A DNA stretch of 64,000 nucleotides from Abelmoschus esculentus (lineage: Eukaryota > Streptophyta > Magnoliopsida > Malvales > Malvaceae): positions 14,656,501 to 14,720,500 of the forward strand of contig JAUCBN010000025.1 of NCBI GenBank assembly GCA_035048815.1. Reading direction: 5' to 3'. The translations under genes and the position numbers were made by a program. Shown here one piece after another: positions 22,254 through 33,471 of this stretch. The notes beneath the pieces are model-generated. The model searched no databases. It was not told where the DNA came from and saw nothing but the letters and a program-made list of their open reading frames with translations. How positions within the stretch are numbered: position 1 is the first letter of the stretch; the number at the start of each line of letters is the position of its first letter.

Positions 22254-23087
22254 ACTTCTATACTACTATGAGGTGATATGGACACCGATATATATATATG
22301 AGTATATATGTATACGAAATATAAATACGAGTTAAGAACCTGAGATGCTGTGTGGTCTTCTCTTGTCTTGCATATGCCATGTGCTGATATATGTCATTTT
22401 GACATCATGTGTTTAGGCGGATATGGTAGCGCCATCGTATTCATGCCATGCCATCATTCATGTTGTTATGCTTAATTTATGCTATGCATGATGTGGACCG
22501 GTTGGTCGAGTACCCACTGAGCTTTAGTAACTCAGCGTTTCGAAATATGTTTTCGTGCGTAGGTTAAGGAAGCTGTTCGGAGGAGCATCATCGTGGTGGG
22601 TTCAGCATCGACATCTGTTGTCAGAGTACTGTTGTTAGGCATAGTGGGCATTCGTACTTGTAGGACCCTATATGTGTAATTTGTAACTCTGTTTTATTTA
22701 TTGTCGAATGTTTTAAATGGTTGTAATATTTTGGAGCTCCGTTACTTAAATTTATTTGGATTTATGTTTTAAATGGATTTGAATTATATTATATCATGAT
22801 GGATATGGATTTGGACCCAACTTTATGGGCTTTTGAAAAGAAATTTTAAAATACAGGTTTTGGGCTGGAGGCCCGTTGTGGCACCGGGTCGAGGGTGCTA
22901 CATAGTATAAGAAATCTTTAGTAATATTTTTTCTTTTTTAAATCAAAGACATTAAATTTGATGATTTGAACAATGCTTATGTGTAAATATGATATAAAAA
23001 ATATATATGATGTATCTTAATTTAATTGATTGGAGACCATATCTTAAATGATAAAACAGATTCATGTAATAATTTATCCGTTTTGAC

Positions 23088-24526
23088 CCACCACCTCCAC
23101 CACTAGCGTCTAGCAATCGTGTAAGGATCACACTTTTCACGTCAAGCTCATCAGTTTGTGTTTCCTAATGCATAAATAGGAAGCCGTGTCGAGAGTGAGA
23201 AAAAGCAAAATAACAAATTTATGCCTCCTTTTCTAGATAAAATGTTACCAGTTAGTGTTTTATTTTTAAAACATCTTTGGGTTGATTTTTTTGTTCGAAT
23301 AAATTGGATGAATCGTCACTTTCTGCCACTGAAAATCATTGTTGTGACTATGGTAATCTGATAGCTGATTTAGTTCTTCAGTTACAACTAAGATTTAAAT
23401 ACTTATAATTCGATTTAAATAAATATATGATACTATTGTTAAAAAATCATTTTTAAATAGATAAAATATATATTTAGATTTTTTTTTCTTTAAAATATTA
23501 AAGGATTAATGATAAAAACAATGATAAACGAGTGATTTTATTTTAAAATATTTAAAAAAAAGTTAAAAGCTAAAAGTTATAATTTTTATAAAATACCTTT
23601 TAAATAAATTAAAAAGCATTTTTAACTCAAAAAAAGCTATATGTTCTATATTATTTTTGTCCTAAAATTATTTTTAACTTCAAAAGTATTTTTCATGAGC
23701 ATGGCATAACGAAATTTAAAATGTCTTTGTTGTTCTGTACCTAGTGATTATTTAAGAGAGTTTTAGTTTATTTGTTATCTTTTAATTTAAAGCTTTGAGA
23801 GCTTAAACAATTTAAATATCGTATAAAAAATAACTATTTGTTTAAAAGATTTAAACATAATTATTTATTCTATTTTAATAAAATAATTATTTTTGTGATT
23901 CTTTCTAAAAGAATTATATTTTTTATTAGAGTGAGTTCAATGACTAATATTTCGTTTTATGTAGATTCGATGAGAATAGACATTGTCGCACTGCTCACAA
24001 ATTTTGAATTGTTTTATAAGCTAAGAGAGTAAAAATCAAACCTTCACCTATGGATTAAAGTAAAAGAGATTTTTATGTCTCATCTAAGCTCATGATTATG
24101 ATTCTAATAATAATATTGAAAAGCTGTAGTTTAAGCTTCTGATAATTTCTATAAATGATTCTTGTTATATTGACTATGCAATTAAGTGGGTGGCGGCAGA
24201 GTTAAAATTTCATATAAAATGTTTAGGATCAAAGCCCTTATCCCTCATTGATTTATTCAACCGATGGAAATAAAGTTCATTTTTCATTACCAAGCTTGCC
24301 AACCTCAGAGACAACATTATCAACGTTGCAGAGGTCTAATGACAGTTATATTACACATTATGTGAAAAGAGTCTTCGTGTTGAATTCATGTTCTATAATT
24401 TAGTGGTTTATCAGCAAAGAAACAGGGCTTAGACGTACGCATTGGCAAATGATGGGACAATTACAGTGAAAATCGAAACCGAAACTGAAGTAGTTCAGAT
24501 ATTTTGATACTAGTTGGACAAAGGGT
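23088..24526. other. AT-rich intergenic DNA
   Basis: Nothing recognised. Probably the 3' flank of the EF-hand gene at its right end. Confidence 0.4.
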
Positions 24527-24865
24527 CTAGAAATTGACAATAGCTTCTACCAATAATTTTCGTGAGTCGTTCATCAACTCAGGACTGAGTCTAAGCATGA
24601 GGGTACAAAATTCCATCTCATCCAAAGCCCCGTCCCCATCCAAATCACCTTCCCTCAACATGCAGACCACCTCCTCGTCGCTCATCTCTTTCAACCCAAG
24701 CAATGCCAAGTTCCTTTTCAAGCTGTCGAAAGTGATCACTCCCTTGTCCCCATCCACCAGCAACTCAAACCCATTGCTCAGCTCCTTCATAAAACCTTCA
24801 GCACCCAGTTTCTCAATCATGGCAGGGAAAAAATCTTCGAACACCACCACATTTTTTGACCCCAT
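24527..24865 (-). CDS. PBP1/KIC/CMI1-type single EF-hand calcium-binding protein
   Basis: Intronless, 112 residues, from ATG at 24865 to TAG at 24527. The N-terminal half (FEDFFPAMIEKLGAEGFMKEL, then GDKGVITFDSLKRN) is the degenerate first EF-hand-like region of the family. The second half carries one canonical EF-hand loop, DLDGDGALDEME (about residues 80-91), with Asp/Asp/Asp/Asp/Glu at ligand positions 1, 3, 5, 9 and 12. The conserved end MEFCTLMLRLSPELM follows. Known members sense calcium and bind PINOID (PBP1), the kinesin KCBP (KIC) or ICR1 (CMI1). Which of these is the true orthologue cannot be decided here. The upstream TATAAATA at 24976-24983 fits its promoter. A broken paralogue lies 4.7 kb away on the same strand. 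Confidence 0.85.
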   Translation of the reverse strand: MGSKNVVVFEDFFPAMIEKLGAEGFMKELSNGFELLVDGDKGVITFDSLKRNLALLGLKEMSDEEVVCMLREGDLDGDGALDEMEFCTLMLRLSPELMNDSRKLLVEAIVNF

Positions 24866-24975
24866 TTTTTTTTTTTTTTGTTTAAACGTGAAAGAGAAGC
24901 TACGGGAACAACAGTTTGAATGGTTTTGAAATGGAGACTAGTTTTGTACAGAAGAAAGTGGAGCTGATCAGGCGG

Positions 24976-24983
24976 TATTTATA
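24976..24983 (-). promoter_or_regulatory. TATA box of the EF-hand gene
   Basis: TATAAATA on the minus strand about 110 bp upstream of the ATG, implying a 5' leader of about 80 nt. Confidence 0.55.
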
Positions 24984-24999
24984 TGTGATGGGAAGAGAA

Positions 25000-26734
25000 T
25001 AGAGCTGAGGATGGAAAAGGGAAGAAATGTTCGAGGAAAGAGTGTTGCAATGAGAACAAATTAAAGGTGAAGGCAAAACTATGACGTTGTTTGCTGCCTG
25101 ACAGCTTGCTGCTGTCTTATGCCTTTGGTTTTGTGACTTTTTGTGTGCATGGAAATTGTCCCCCTTCCTCGAAGTTGCATTTGAGATAGTTTTAGAATTG
25201 GTGTTCCATTTCCGAGCATTTGTCTGAAAGGGATTGACTTGGACTTGCTTTGGATGCCAATTTACTTCTACTCTAAAAACCAATCATGGAACAACCTGGG
25301 ACTGGACAATGGCACCTTTCATGGAAAGCATCCCCTTTGTCACATTCACCCCAGAGCAAGAGGCTGGCCAGAGTTTGGGCAGTACGACTTGGCTCATTCA
25401 AGAATTATCATAAGCTCGTAGTATTAGCGATTAGCCTGATGATTAGGTGTACTTGGGCGTTTAGTTTGGGCTATGGAGCTGGACCAGGAGTTAAACCAAT
25501 CAGCCCAGAAAAAACAACTTTGATTCTGCATGGAGGCATTAATTTTTAGTGTCCATATATTTTATGCTCAATACAGGTCCACTTAGCTTTCTTCTCCGTT
25601 TAAAATACCATACACAAACAAATTACCTAGGGTAAATTTCACATTTACTCAGCAAAAACAGTGTTCGGTCATGGTTGTTACTAGGCTAAGAAATTTCCTT
25701 CCCATGTAGGACCATCACAGTACGATCTAAAAGTTAAAATTGGTCGTTTTAGTCCGAATCTATAGTCTTTTACGAAACTTCCAAGCAACAGAAAACAATT
25801 TTTTATAGTTAATCTTAGCTGTGGAGCAAATTGGTGACCAGGCAGGCCCTGATATCCAACCACTCCAACTATCTTAATTATGAATCTCAAGTCTTCAAGT
25901 TCTGTCTTTTCAACAGAAGAACAGAAAAAAAAAGAATGTGAAGAAATTTGTAGACAACACATCTTCCTGTTTCCACTTTAGCTTATGATTCCTAACTTTT
26001 AAAAAGAAATTTCTGTGTCTAAAGTTGAAGCTGACCTTAAAGCCCCATCAGTATTGAAAATTGAATGAGCCTTCATATGATTTTTCGGCACCTGGAAAGC
26101 AAAGTCCTAAGAAGATGAATCCCCACACTTTTTTTTTCTACTAGATGTTAAGAGATCAATGTCCTCATACAGTGGATGAAGACACACTACCAAACAAATA
26201 ATAAATATCTATATAATCCAACAACCAGACTCAATCATTAATAAGTTTAGTTCTTGCAAGCTTGATGTCAGATTACTACAATTGTGGATTTAACAGCAGC
26301 AGCTCCGGATCCCATATCGTCCAAGAACGACGAAAACATGTCTTTCAAACTTTCCTTTTAAGTATGAGACAGTACAAAAAGTTCGGATGATTTATACGTA
26401 TGATCACATATCAATCATGTTAACTGTATCGAGTATATGAATGATTATATGTAAAAGTATCTGTAGTATATTAATTATAGTATTTATTTAATAACACACG
26501 TACCGGACATGGTATTTATGTAGAAGACCATGATTCCACAAGTGCAGTCAATTCATTTTGCTACTTTTAAGACTAAAATAACAATTAATTGTTTAACCAT
26601 ATACTGTGGTAGGGCTGTTTATCCAGCTACTCCGCACTAAAACAAGCCTTCTACGTTCAACAGCTAGTCAATTACACGAGGGGGCTAAATAAGTGAAATC
26701 GGATTTTATGTAGAGAAATGGAAGATCAAAACAT
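25000..26734. other. intergenic region between divergent EF-hand and receptor-kinase genes
   Basis: The two genes point away from each other, so both promoters lie here. Open frames at 25239-25549 (plus) and 25681-25962 (minus) have no recognised domain. I see no RNA gene. Confidence 0.4.
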
Positions 26735-29700
26735 ATGGGGAAATTGAAGGGGAACCTCTTATTTTTTCTATCTGTAGTATCTTTGTCCTTGGAAAGTTCG
26801 ATTTCCTTTGATACCATGACTCCAGCACGGCCTATTGGCAACAGCCAGACGATAGTTTCAGCGGGTCATAAATTTGAACTTGGTTTCTTCGAAGGTGGGA
26901 ACTCTAATGATCGATATCTAGGAATATGGTACAAGAACCTTCCTGTTCGAACTGTTGTTTGGGTTGCAAACAGAGAATGCCCACTTGTAAATTCTTCTGG
27001 ATTATTAACACTTGGTGATGATGGAACACTTTCCATTGTCAATGGATCGAGGAGCATTATATGGTCTTCGAATTTGTCCATGAAGGCTAAAGATCCCGTT
27101 GCGGTGCTGTTGGATACAGGGAACTTCGTAGTGAAAGAAGCGGGGGATGACAATGAAGGGAGATACATATGGCAAAGCTTCGACTATCCTTCGGACACAT
27201 TGCTACCGGGTATGAAACTTGGTTGGAACAAGAAAACTGGTCTGAACAGACATCTGACATCATGGAAAAGCTCGGACGATCCTTCTCCCGGAGAATATAC
27301 TTATACCGTGGATCCTCGTGGACTTCCTCAACTCGTCCTTCGCAAGGGATCCAACAAGCAGTTCCGAAGTGGACCATGGTATGGAACACAATTTAGTGGT
27401 GTACCAGTTTTGAAGGTAAACCCAGTTTTTACTCCAATATTCGTCTCCAATGCCGATGAAGTTTATTATTCATACAACATAACAGCCAATATCCCATCAA
27501 GGTTTGTGTTGAGTCAATCCGGCTCGGTTCAGCACCTTTCCTGGAATGATCGCCACTCTGATTGGTACCTCATATTCACAGCTCAACAAGATAGATGTGA
27601 TAACTACGGCTTGTGTGGTAGCTACGGTATTTGCAACATTGACAAGACTCCCAACTGTGACTGCTTGAAGGGCTTTGAGCCCAAATTGTCCAACGATTGG
27701 GATGTCCTTGACTGGTCAGGCGGATGTTCACGAAAAGATCAACATGTATGCCATGAAGGAGAAAGGTTTCTGAAAATCACCGGGCTGAAACTTCCAGATG
27801 CAGCTCAGTTTAGGGTGAATGTAAGTATGGCAATTGAAGATTGTGAGGCAGAGTGCCTGAAGAATTGTTCTTGCACTGCTTATGCTAAACTAGACATTAG
27901 AGGCACAGGGAATGGCTGCGTAACCTGGTATGAAGACCTAATTGATATTAGATACGTTCCCGAATATGGACAAGATCTTTATATAAGAATGGCAGCTTCT
28001 GCACTTGGTGAGATTTCTTTATCTAAATCCGAACAGTATTCCTTTTCAACAAATAAAGGGTGCTTCGCATTGTCAGACACAGGGCATGTCTTGCCACATT
28101 GGTGTTCTTGTACTTATTTGGTTGAATTGTCATATAACAATTTTCATTCTTTCAAAGAAATATTTCCTGAAATTTTATTCTATTCAATATTTATTGTTAG
28201 AAAGACATGCTGATACAAGCAACAATAGGAAGAATGTGATAATTGCAGCAACTATATCAGTGGCTTCAGCAATGATCATCTTGACTTTGATTGGCTGGTT
28301 TCTGAATTGGAAGAAAAAGATGATTAGAGGTATACTCTGCATGAAATTTGGCATTTCCACAGTTTTATGATAACTCATCAATGTTCCTATTAACAGGTCA
28401 TCAGCCAGAAAACCAAGTGACCATCAGCAAAGTTGAAAGTGAGGATGATCTTGAACTCCCCTTAGTTGAATTTGCCACTATTCAAGCTGCTACTAACAAC
28501 TTTTCGGCAGCAAACAAGATTGGAGAAGGTGGATTTGGACCAGTATACAAGGTAGAAATATATTTTCAGATTGTTCTTTCTTTCCTTTTTTCCCATTAAT
28601 GTTACTAAATAATGGTTGAAATAATTCATAGGGTGAGCTGCAGTCCGGACAAGAAGTGGCAGTGAAGAGACTTGCAGAGAATTCTGGACAAGGCCTTCAA
28701 GAGTTCAAAAATGAAGTCCTTTTAATCTCCAAACTTCAACATAGGAATCTGGTGAAGCTACTAGGTTGTTGCATTGAAAGGGAAGAGAGAATGTTAATCT
28801 ATGAGTACATGCAAAATAGAAGTTTGGACTCCTTTATCTTCGGTATCAATCTCAACTTTCTATTCATTTTCCGATACTTATCTTTCACAAATAGAAGCTG
28901 GACCAGTATTGACCCCTTTTGATTTCAAGATTAAGACTGTCAAACTATAAATGATGTACAATGGTTGCAGATGAAACAAGACGAGCTTCACTTTACTGGA
29001 GAAAGAGACATGACATCATTGTTGGGATAGCTCGTGGGCTTCTTTATCTTCATAGAGACTCGAGGCTGAGAATCATCCATAGGGACCTAAAGGCCAGCAA
29101 TGTTCTGTTGGACAACGAGATGAATCCCAAAATTTCAGACTTTGGAATGGCAAGAACGTTCCGCGGGGATCAAACTGAAGCAAATACAAAAAGGATAGTT
29201 GGAACCTAGTAAGTACAAGGTTGTGTAGCTGTATCAAAGTGTTTTAAGATTTGAATTTAAGAGCTGAAAATGACACTGTTGACTTTGGTGATGAACACAG
29301 TGGTTACATGCCACCAGAATATGCAATAGATGGACACTTCTCTTTGAAATCCGATGTGTTCAGCTTCGGGGTCGTATTGTTGGAGATGGTGAGTGGAAAG
29401 AAGAACCGGGGGTTTTTCCATTCCACTCACAAACTCAACCTTCTGGGGCATGTAAGTATATACACAGTGGAGCTGGAATCAAATGTTATCTGTCAAAATT
29501 TTATGTTTAAACCGCTCTAATTCAACAATGAATGTTTAGGCCTGGAAGTTGTGGAATGAAGAGAAGGCCCTGGAATTAGTGGATGAATTGATGGAACAAG
29601 ATTTTCCAAAAGAGGAAGCACTAAGATGCATACAGGTGGGTCTCCTTTGTGTGAACCAAAGGCCAGATGACAGGCCGGAGATGCAAAAAGTGGTGTTGAT

Positions 29701-29842
29701 GTTGGATAGCGAGAGTATGTCATTGCCTCAACCTAGCAGACCAGGGTTCTACGCGGAGAGGTGTCTTTCGGAGACGGATTCATCGTCCATTGGGAATCTA
29801 ATTTCGAATGAGATGAGTGTTACCTTATTAGAGGGTCGTTAG
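26735..29842 (+). CDS. G-type lectin S-receptor-like serine/threonine kinase (At4g27290-like)
   Basis: Seven exons: 26735-28007, 28201-28329, 28397-28551, 28632-28842, 28971-29208, 29301-29451 and 29540-29842. All introns are GT-AG and the frame holds throughout, giving 819 residues. Order: signal peptide (about 1-24), bulb-lectin domain (about 26-150), S-locus glycoprotein region with an EGF-like CDNYGLCGSYGICN, PAN domain (CLKNCSCTAYAKLD), membrane span (about 437-460), then kinase. Kinase motifs are GEGGFG (510-515), AVK lysine (about 531), HRDLKASN (Asp 628) and DFG (646-648), so it is an RD-type, probably active kinase. The C-terminus NEMSVTLLEGR is typical of the family. Members sit in the plasma membrane and signal in defence or development; the ligand is unknown. 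The opposite strand of exon 1 is open but is a shadow. Confidence 0.93.
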
Positions 29843-31394
29843 CAATCCATCCACTGACATTTTAATTTTTGTACCATCAAACCAATGAGAAAGCCTTATC
29901 AGTATTGAATTATCATCTCTGAATTCTCATGTAACAAGCTGATGAAAAACAGACCCGTCCCAAAGTGAGGACCTGTGATATCTTTAAGTCTTATTTTTTT
30001 AAGAGTGGGTCCAAAGGGAGGTTGAGAATGCTAGTCAAGATTATCATCAGCTACAACAACGGATTATTTTAAGGTTAAGGATCACTTTTACCTCCAAATG
30101 CTTGCAGTTAAATTGACATTATGTTCATAATCTTAGTATCCAGGTTACATGCATAGAAAGGAACAAACATTTTTTGAATTGTCATGCTCGGAATCGAGAA
30201 AGGTAGTAGCAAAGGCACCAGATCCGTCAATACCCTCACAATGCCTCGTGCTCTAGATGCTGTCTCTAAATGCTTGCAATGAGGCCCAGTTACTAAACAT
30301 AATCTCTGTTTGTTATACTCTGCAAGAGCCATAATAACCATGTATCTTATCTAGAAAAGAAAAAAAAGAAACATTTCCCTTTTGGTACAGGAAACTTCAA
30401 CCTCACTCTTAAATGAAAGCTGCGATGATTGAGCATTAATCAATGAGTTATTTTCTATTTTCAGGCACTTGAGCAGGTTAACATGGAAAAAGAATCAAAT
30501 AAGAGTTAATATCCTTGCACCATTGTCAGATAGAGAATTTAACCTTTTAATTCCCTCATTCTTTTAAAAAAGAAATTAATGATCTTGACCACTCCTATGA
30601 TAGAATTAGTTCAAACGTATTTGATATGTTTGAATAATATGAAATTTCGGGTCAAAATTCTTACAAAATATAAATGAAATCTCCTTTGAGAAAAGGAATG
30701 ATATGTCAAATAGCATGAAAAAACAAAGAAAAGAAAAGGTTGGCTTTGTACCCATCAACACTCAAAAAACAGAAAGAATCTGTAACAATGGTGTGAAGGA
30801 ACTTCCTTGGAAGGCTATTATAAGCCATTGGGAGATGATTCGAAAATGTCATACGATATTAGATTCAAAGGAGTGAAAAGAAATGACCCTTTTCCAAAAG
30901 AAAAAAAAAAGACATCTTGTAATGGAAGATAACTAACTATTGTTTGAGTTCTTCATTAGATTAGCCAAAAAAAGGAAAAGTGAACAACTTTTACTAAAGT
31001 GACAGATCTAAGCTCATACATTGATGGAACTCATATATACTTTATTTACATCAACAATGATGCTTAGATGTTTTCCCTTTTTAGTATTCCATTTTATGTC
31101 TCCATCTTTGTACCTTTTGGTAACCCAAAGGTAAGAAATAAAAATTAAAAGATGAAACTGAAATCGACTGATATATAATTTAATTTAATTTGTCTATAGA
31201 ATTATTTGTATACAAGATTATATGTAACAAGTTCAATTTCAAATTTCAACATGTATTATGTAACAGGTTCGAATAACTATTTAAATTTATATTTTGATGA
31301 GTGTATCTAAACATCTAATCAAAATGTATCTAAGATTAAATTTGATTTAAACTTAATACACTGCAGATAGAAAACAGAATTAAATGCCTAATGC
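29843..31394. other. 3' flank of the receptor kinase; intergenic
   Basis: The kinase 3' untranslated region, then AT-rich sequence. A 77-codon minus-strand frame at 30108-30341 has no recognised domain. Confidence 0.4.
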
Positions 31395-32690
31395 TAAGGA
31401 GATTTAGGGTAGGAGATGTGAGGGAAGGAAACATTTGAATAATTACAATCATGCCAGTAAAGGTAGAATATGGATTCTTTGGAAGGATAATTGGGATGTT
31501 AAGGTTGTTGACATATCAGATCAGTCAGATTCTTACTTGTTATTATATCAGTGTTGGAGGGTGAGATTTTTTCTGCTCTGTAAGTATAATATGGCAGTAG
31601 GGCGTAGGCCTGTTGTCTGTTGAGCAGGGATTTAAGGAGAAACTTGAAGAATGTTCAACCTACTTAGAGTTAAGATTCTAATGGATCTTAAGCTGTTTCA
31701 ACTGATATGTTGGAATTTTTCTAGTGTCTTGAATATGTGGAATTAAGTGATCCAATTAAGGAAGCTTGTCCAGTTGTGGTTAATTCATATTGGTATGATG
31801 AATTTCCTGCTTCTACTGTGGAATTTTTGCTGCCTGGAGTTTCAGATCATTGTTCAGGAATGGTTAAGCTTATGGTAGAATCACATAAGCCTTCTCAGCC
31901 TTTCAAATTCTTCAGTTTTAAGGTTAGTCATCCAGAGCACGTGAAGCTAGTGGAGAGTTCTTGGAACTTGTTATTGAAGGAACTCCATTATATAGGTTAT
32001 TGTATACTTAATGAAATGCACGCTTTAATAATGCACCAGGTGCCTTCACAATTAAGTTTTTTTTCAGGATGCTTGAGACATTGTAGGAGATGTGGTGGCT
32101 GCCATTTTTTATGGGATTTTGAAAATTCAGGGTGTGTGTGTGTGTGTGATGCTACCTCCCCAGGCCAGCACCCCCTCGATCCATCCCTCTTAAAGGTGTT
32201 CATATCCAGCACGCTCAAGTTCATCAGTAGGTTGGGGATGTTATCACTTGAAAATGGGAAGAAGAAAGGTTCAAAACAAGTAAGGTGTGGGATTTGATAA
32301 GACACAAGCAGTTGAAGCTTCCATGGCAGTTCTCTTCTTTAATGCCTAGGCATTCATTTCTTACATAGTTGGCCATTCAAAACAGGCTGCCAGTGCCAAC
32401 CAAAGATAGAATGGCATCTTGGGAATTCAAATTGCAAAAGGACTGTGTTTTGTGATGAGGCAATGGAGACAAGGGATCATATTTTTGCTGAGTATGTTTA
32501 TGCAAGGATGCTTCGGAAGAAAATTCTATTGAGCTGCAATCTAAAGATTGATCACTGTTCACGCCAAATGGTAATTAATTGGCTGATTAGTAGGCGTAAA
32601 GGGAAAGCTGCTTTGTCAGCTGTGGTTCGTGTTTCTTGGAATGCCTATTTTCAAGTTAAGCTTTTTTATAATCTAGAAGATTTAGTTTGA
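31395..32690 (+). mobile_element. decayed LINE relic (endonuclease and zf-RVT ends, reverse transcriptase deleted)
   Basis: The reading at 31435-31600 (HASKGRIWILWKDNWDVKV) and 31737-31980 (YWYDEFPASTVEFLLPGVSDHC) matches the endonuclease domain of plant L1-type LINEs. At about 32310-32690 a reading like PRHSF...RLP and then VINWLISRRKGKAALSAVVR matches the zinc-binding zf-RVT region near the end of ORF2. The reverse-transcriptase core is missing between them, and stops and frame changes are common. Orientation is plus. No target duplication was identified. Confidence 0.7.
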
Positions 32691-33471
32691 TCCAACATAA
32701 AACGCACACAATCAAACACAAATGAATAATTTGAAAAGTGGTTTTCTTTTCCTCTTTTATGTTTTAATCCTTGTCTCTTTCAATCATTATTAAGCAAACC
32801 CTAAAAGGAGGAACAGTGGGCCGCCCTCTGACTTCCACTACCACAACCACATTGCCAATATATGGAAAGTATAATGACAAAGTTGAATCCCCATTCATCA
32901 ACTGAGCTCCATTCAATCCTAGTCTTCAATAACAAGAAATTCAAATACAACTACATAGAACCTCTAATTATTTATCTATCTTTTTGTAAGTAAAAGATGA
33001 TAAAAGGGATGCTGCAGTGCCCCATACACATCTTCAAAAGGAACAAAGGCTCTTAAACCCCCCAAATCTGCTAAATTCAGCTCCTAAACAACAACGATCT
33101 CTGGCTGAATTTAGCACTTGTTCCTTTTCTTTAATTACTTCCAAATATATATCTAATTAATACTTGGATTTGAGCAAGAAAAAATAAACTATATAATGGT
33201 TATCTTATCTTTTCTTTTTTAACCCTTCAAAGGGTTTGCTTCCTAGTCATTTGCTAGCCCTTGCCCCAGCAGTTCAGCACACCGTTCGTCTCTCCGTTCA
33301 TCTTTGAATCATCACTTCCTTTTCTTCCTTTTTTTCTTTAACTTTTTATCAAGACTTATATCTGATACAGCAAAGCAATGTAGCCAGCAACCCTTCTAAG
33401 TTTTCCCTATCCTTTCTTCTTTTCCATTTTATGGATATTGAAGTTATGGCCGGACTGGGGTCTTCTATTTC
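32691..33471. other. 3' flank of the bHLH gene
   Basis: Probable 3' untranslated region of the minus-strand bHLH gene near the right end; nothing else recognised. Confidence 0.4.

Larger units (their letters stand above)
20706..22902 (+). mobile_element. Ty3-type solo LTR, 2.2 kb, with TAGTA target duplication
   Basis: Begins TGTCACGACCCGATTTCGG and ends GGGTCGAGGGTGCTACA, with TAGTA on both sides (20701-20705 and 22903-22907). Plus orientation is assumed from the TGTCACGACCC start typical of large plant Ty3 LTRs. It has no internal region, so it is a solo LTR. It contains a cluster of TATCGATAC palindromes and four serial hairpins (listed separately). Confidence 0.85.
20160..23079. mobile_element. 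fold-back/MITE element with telomere-like apex, split by a solo LTR
   Basis: Long imperfect inverted repeats: the left arm (20160 to about 20370) matches the reverse complement of the right arm (about 20660-20705 plus 22908-23079). Shared blocks include ATCATTTAAGATAT, AATTAAATTAAGATACAT and TTTTTTATATCATAT. GTTTTGAC flanks both ends (20152-20159 and 23080-23087), an 8-bp target duplication that suggests hAT or Mutator-like ancestry. Without the nested LTR and its duplicated TAGTA, the element is about 718 bp. No transposase is encoded. It lies between the two EF-hand copies. Confidence 0.75.

Noticed and set aside
24534..24929. 131-codon plus-strand frame over the EF-hand gene
   Set aside because: It is the complement of the intact EF-hand ORF and is Ser/Pro-rich only because of that.
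26866..27389. Two minus-strand frames of 100 codons each opposite the receptor-kinase exon 1
   Set aside because: They lie wholly within a clearly coding exon on the plus strand and have no domain of their own.
32130..32150. Possible regulatory (GT)n tract
   Set aside because: A very short run of GT inside a LINE relic; no reason to assign a role.
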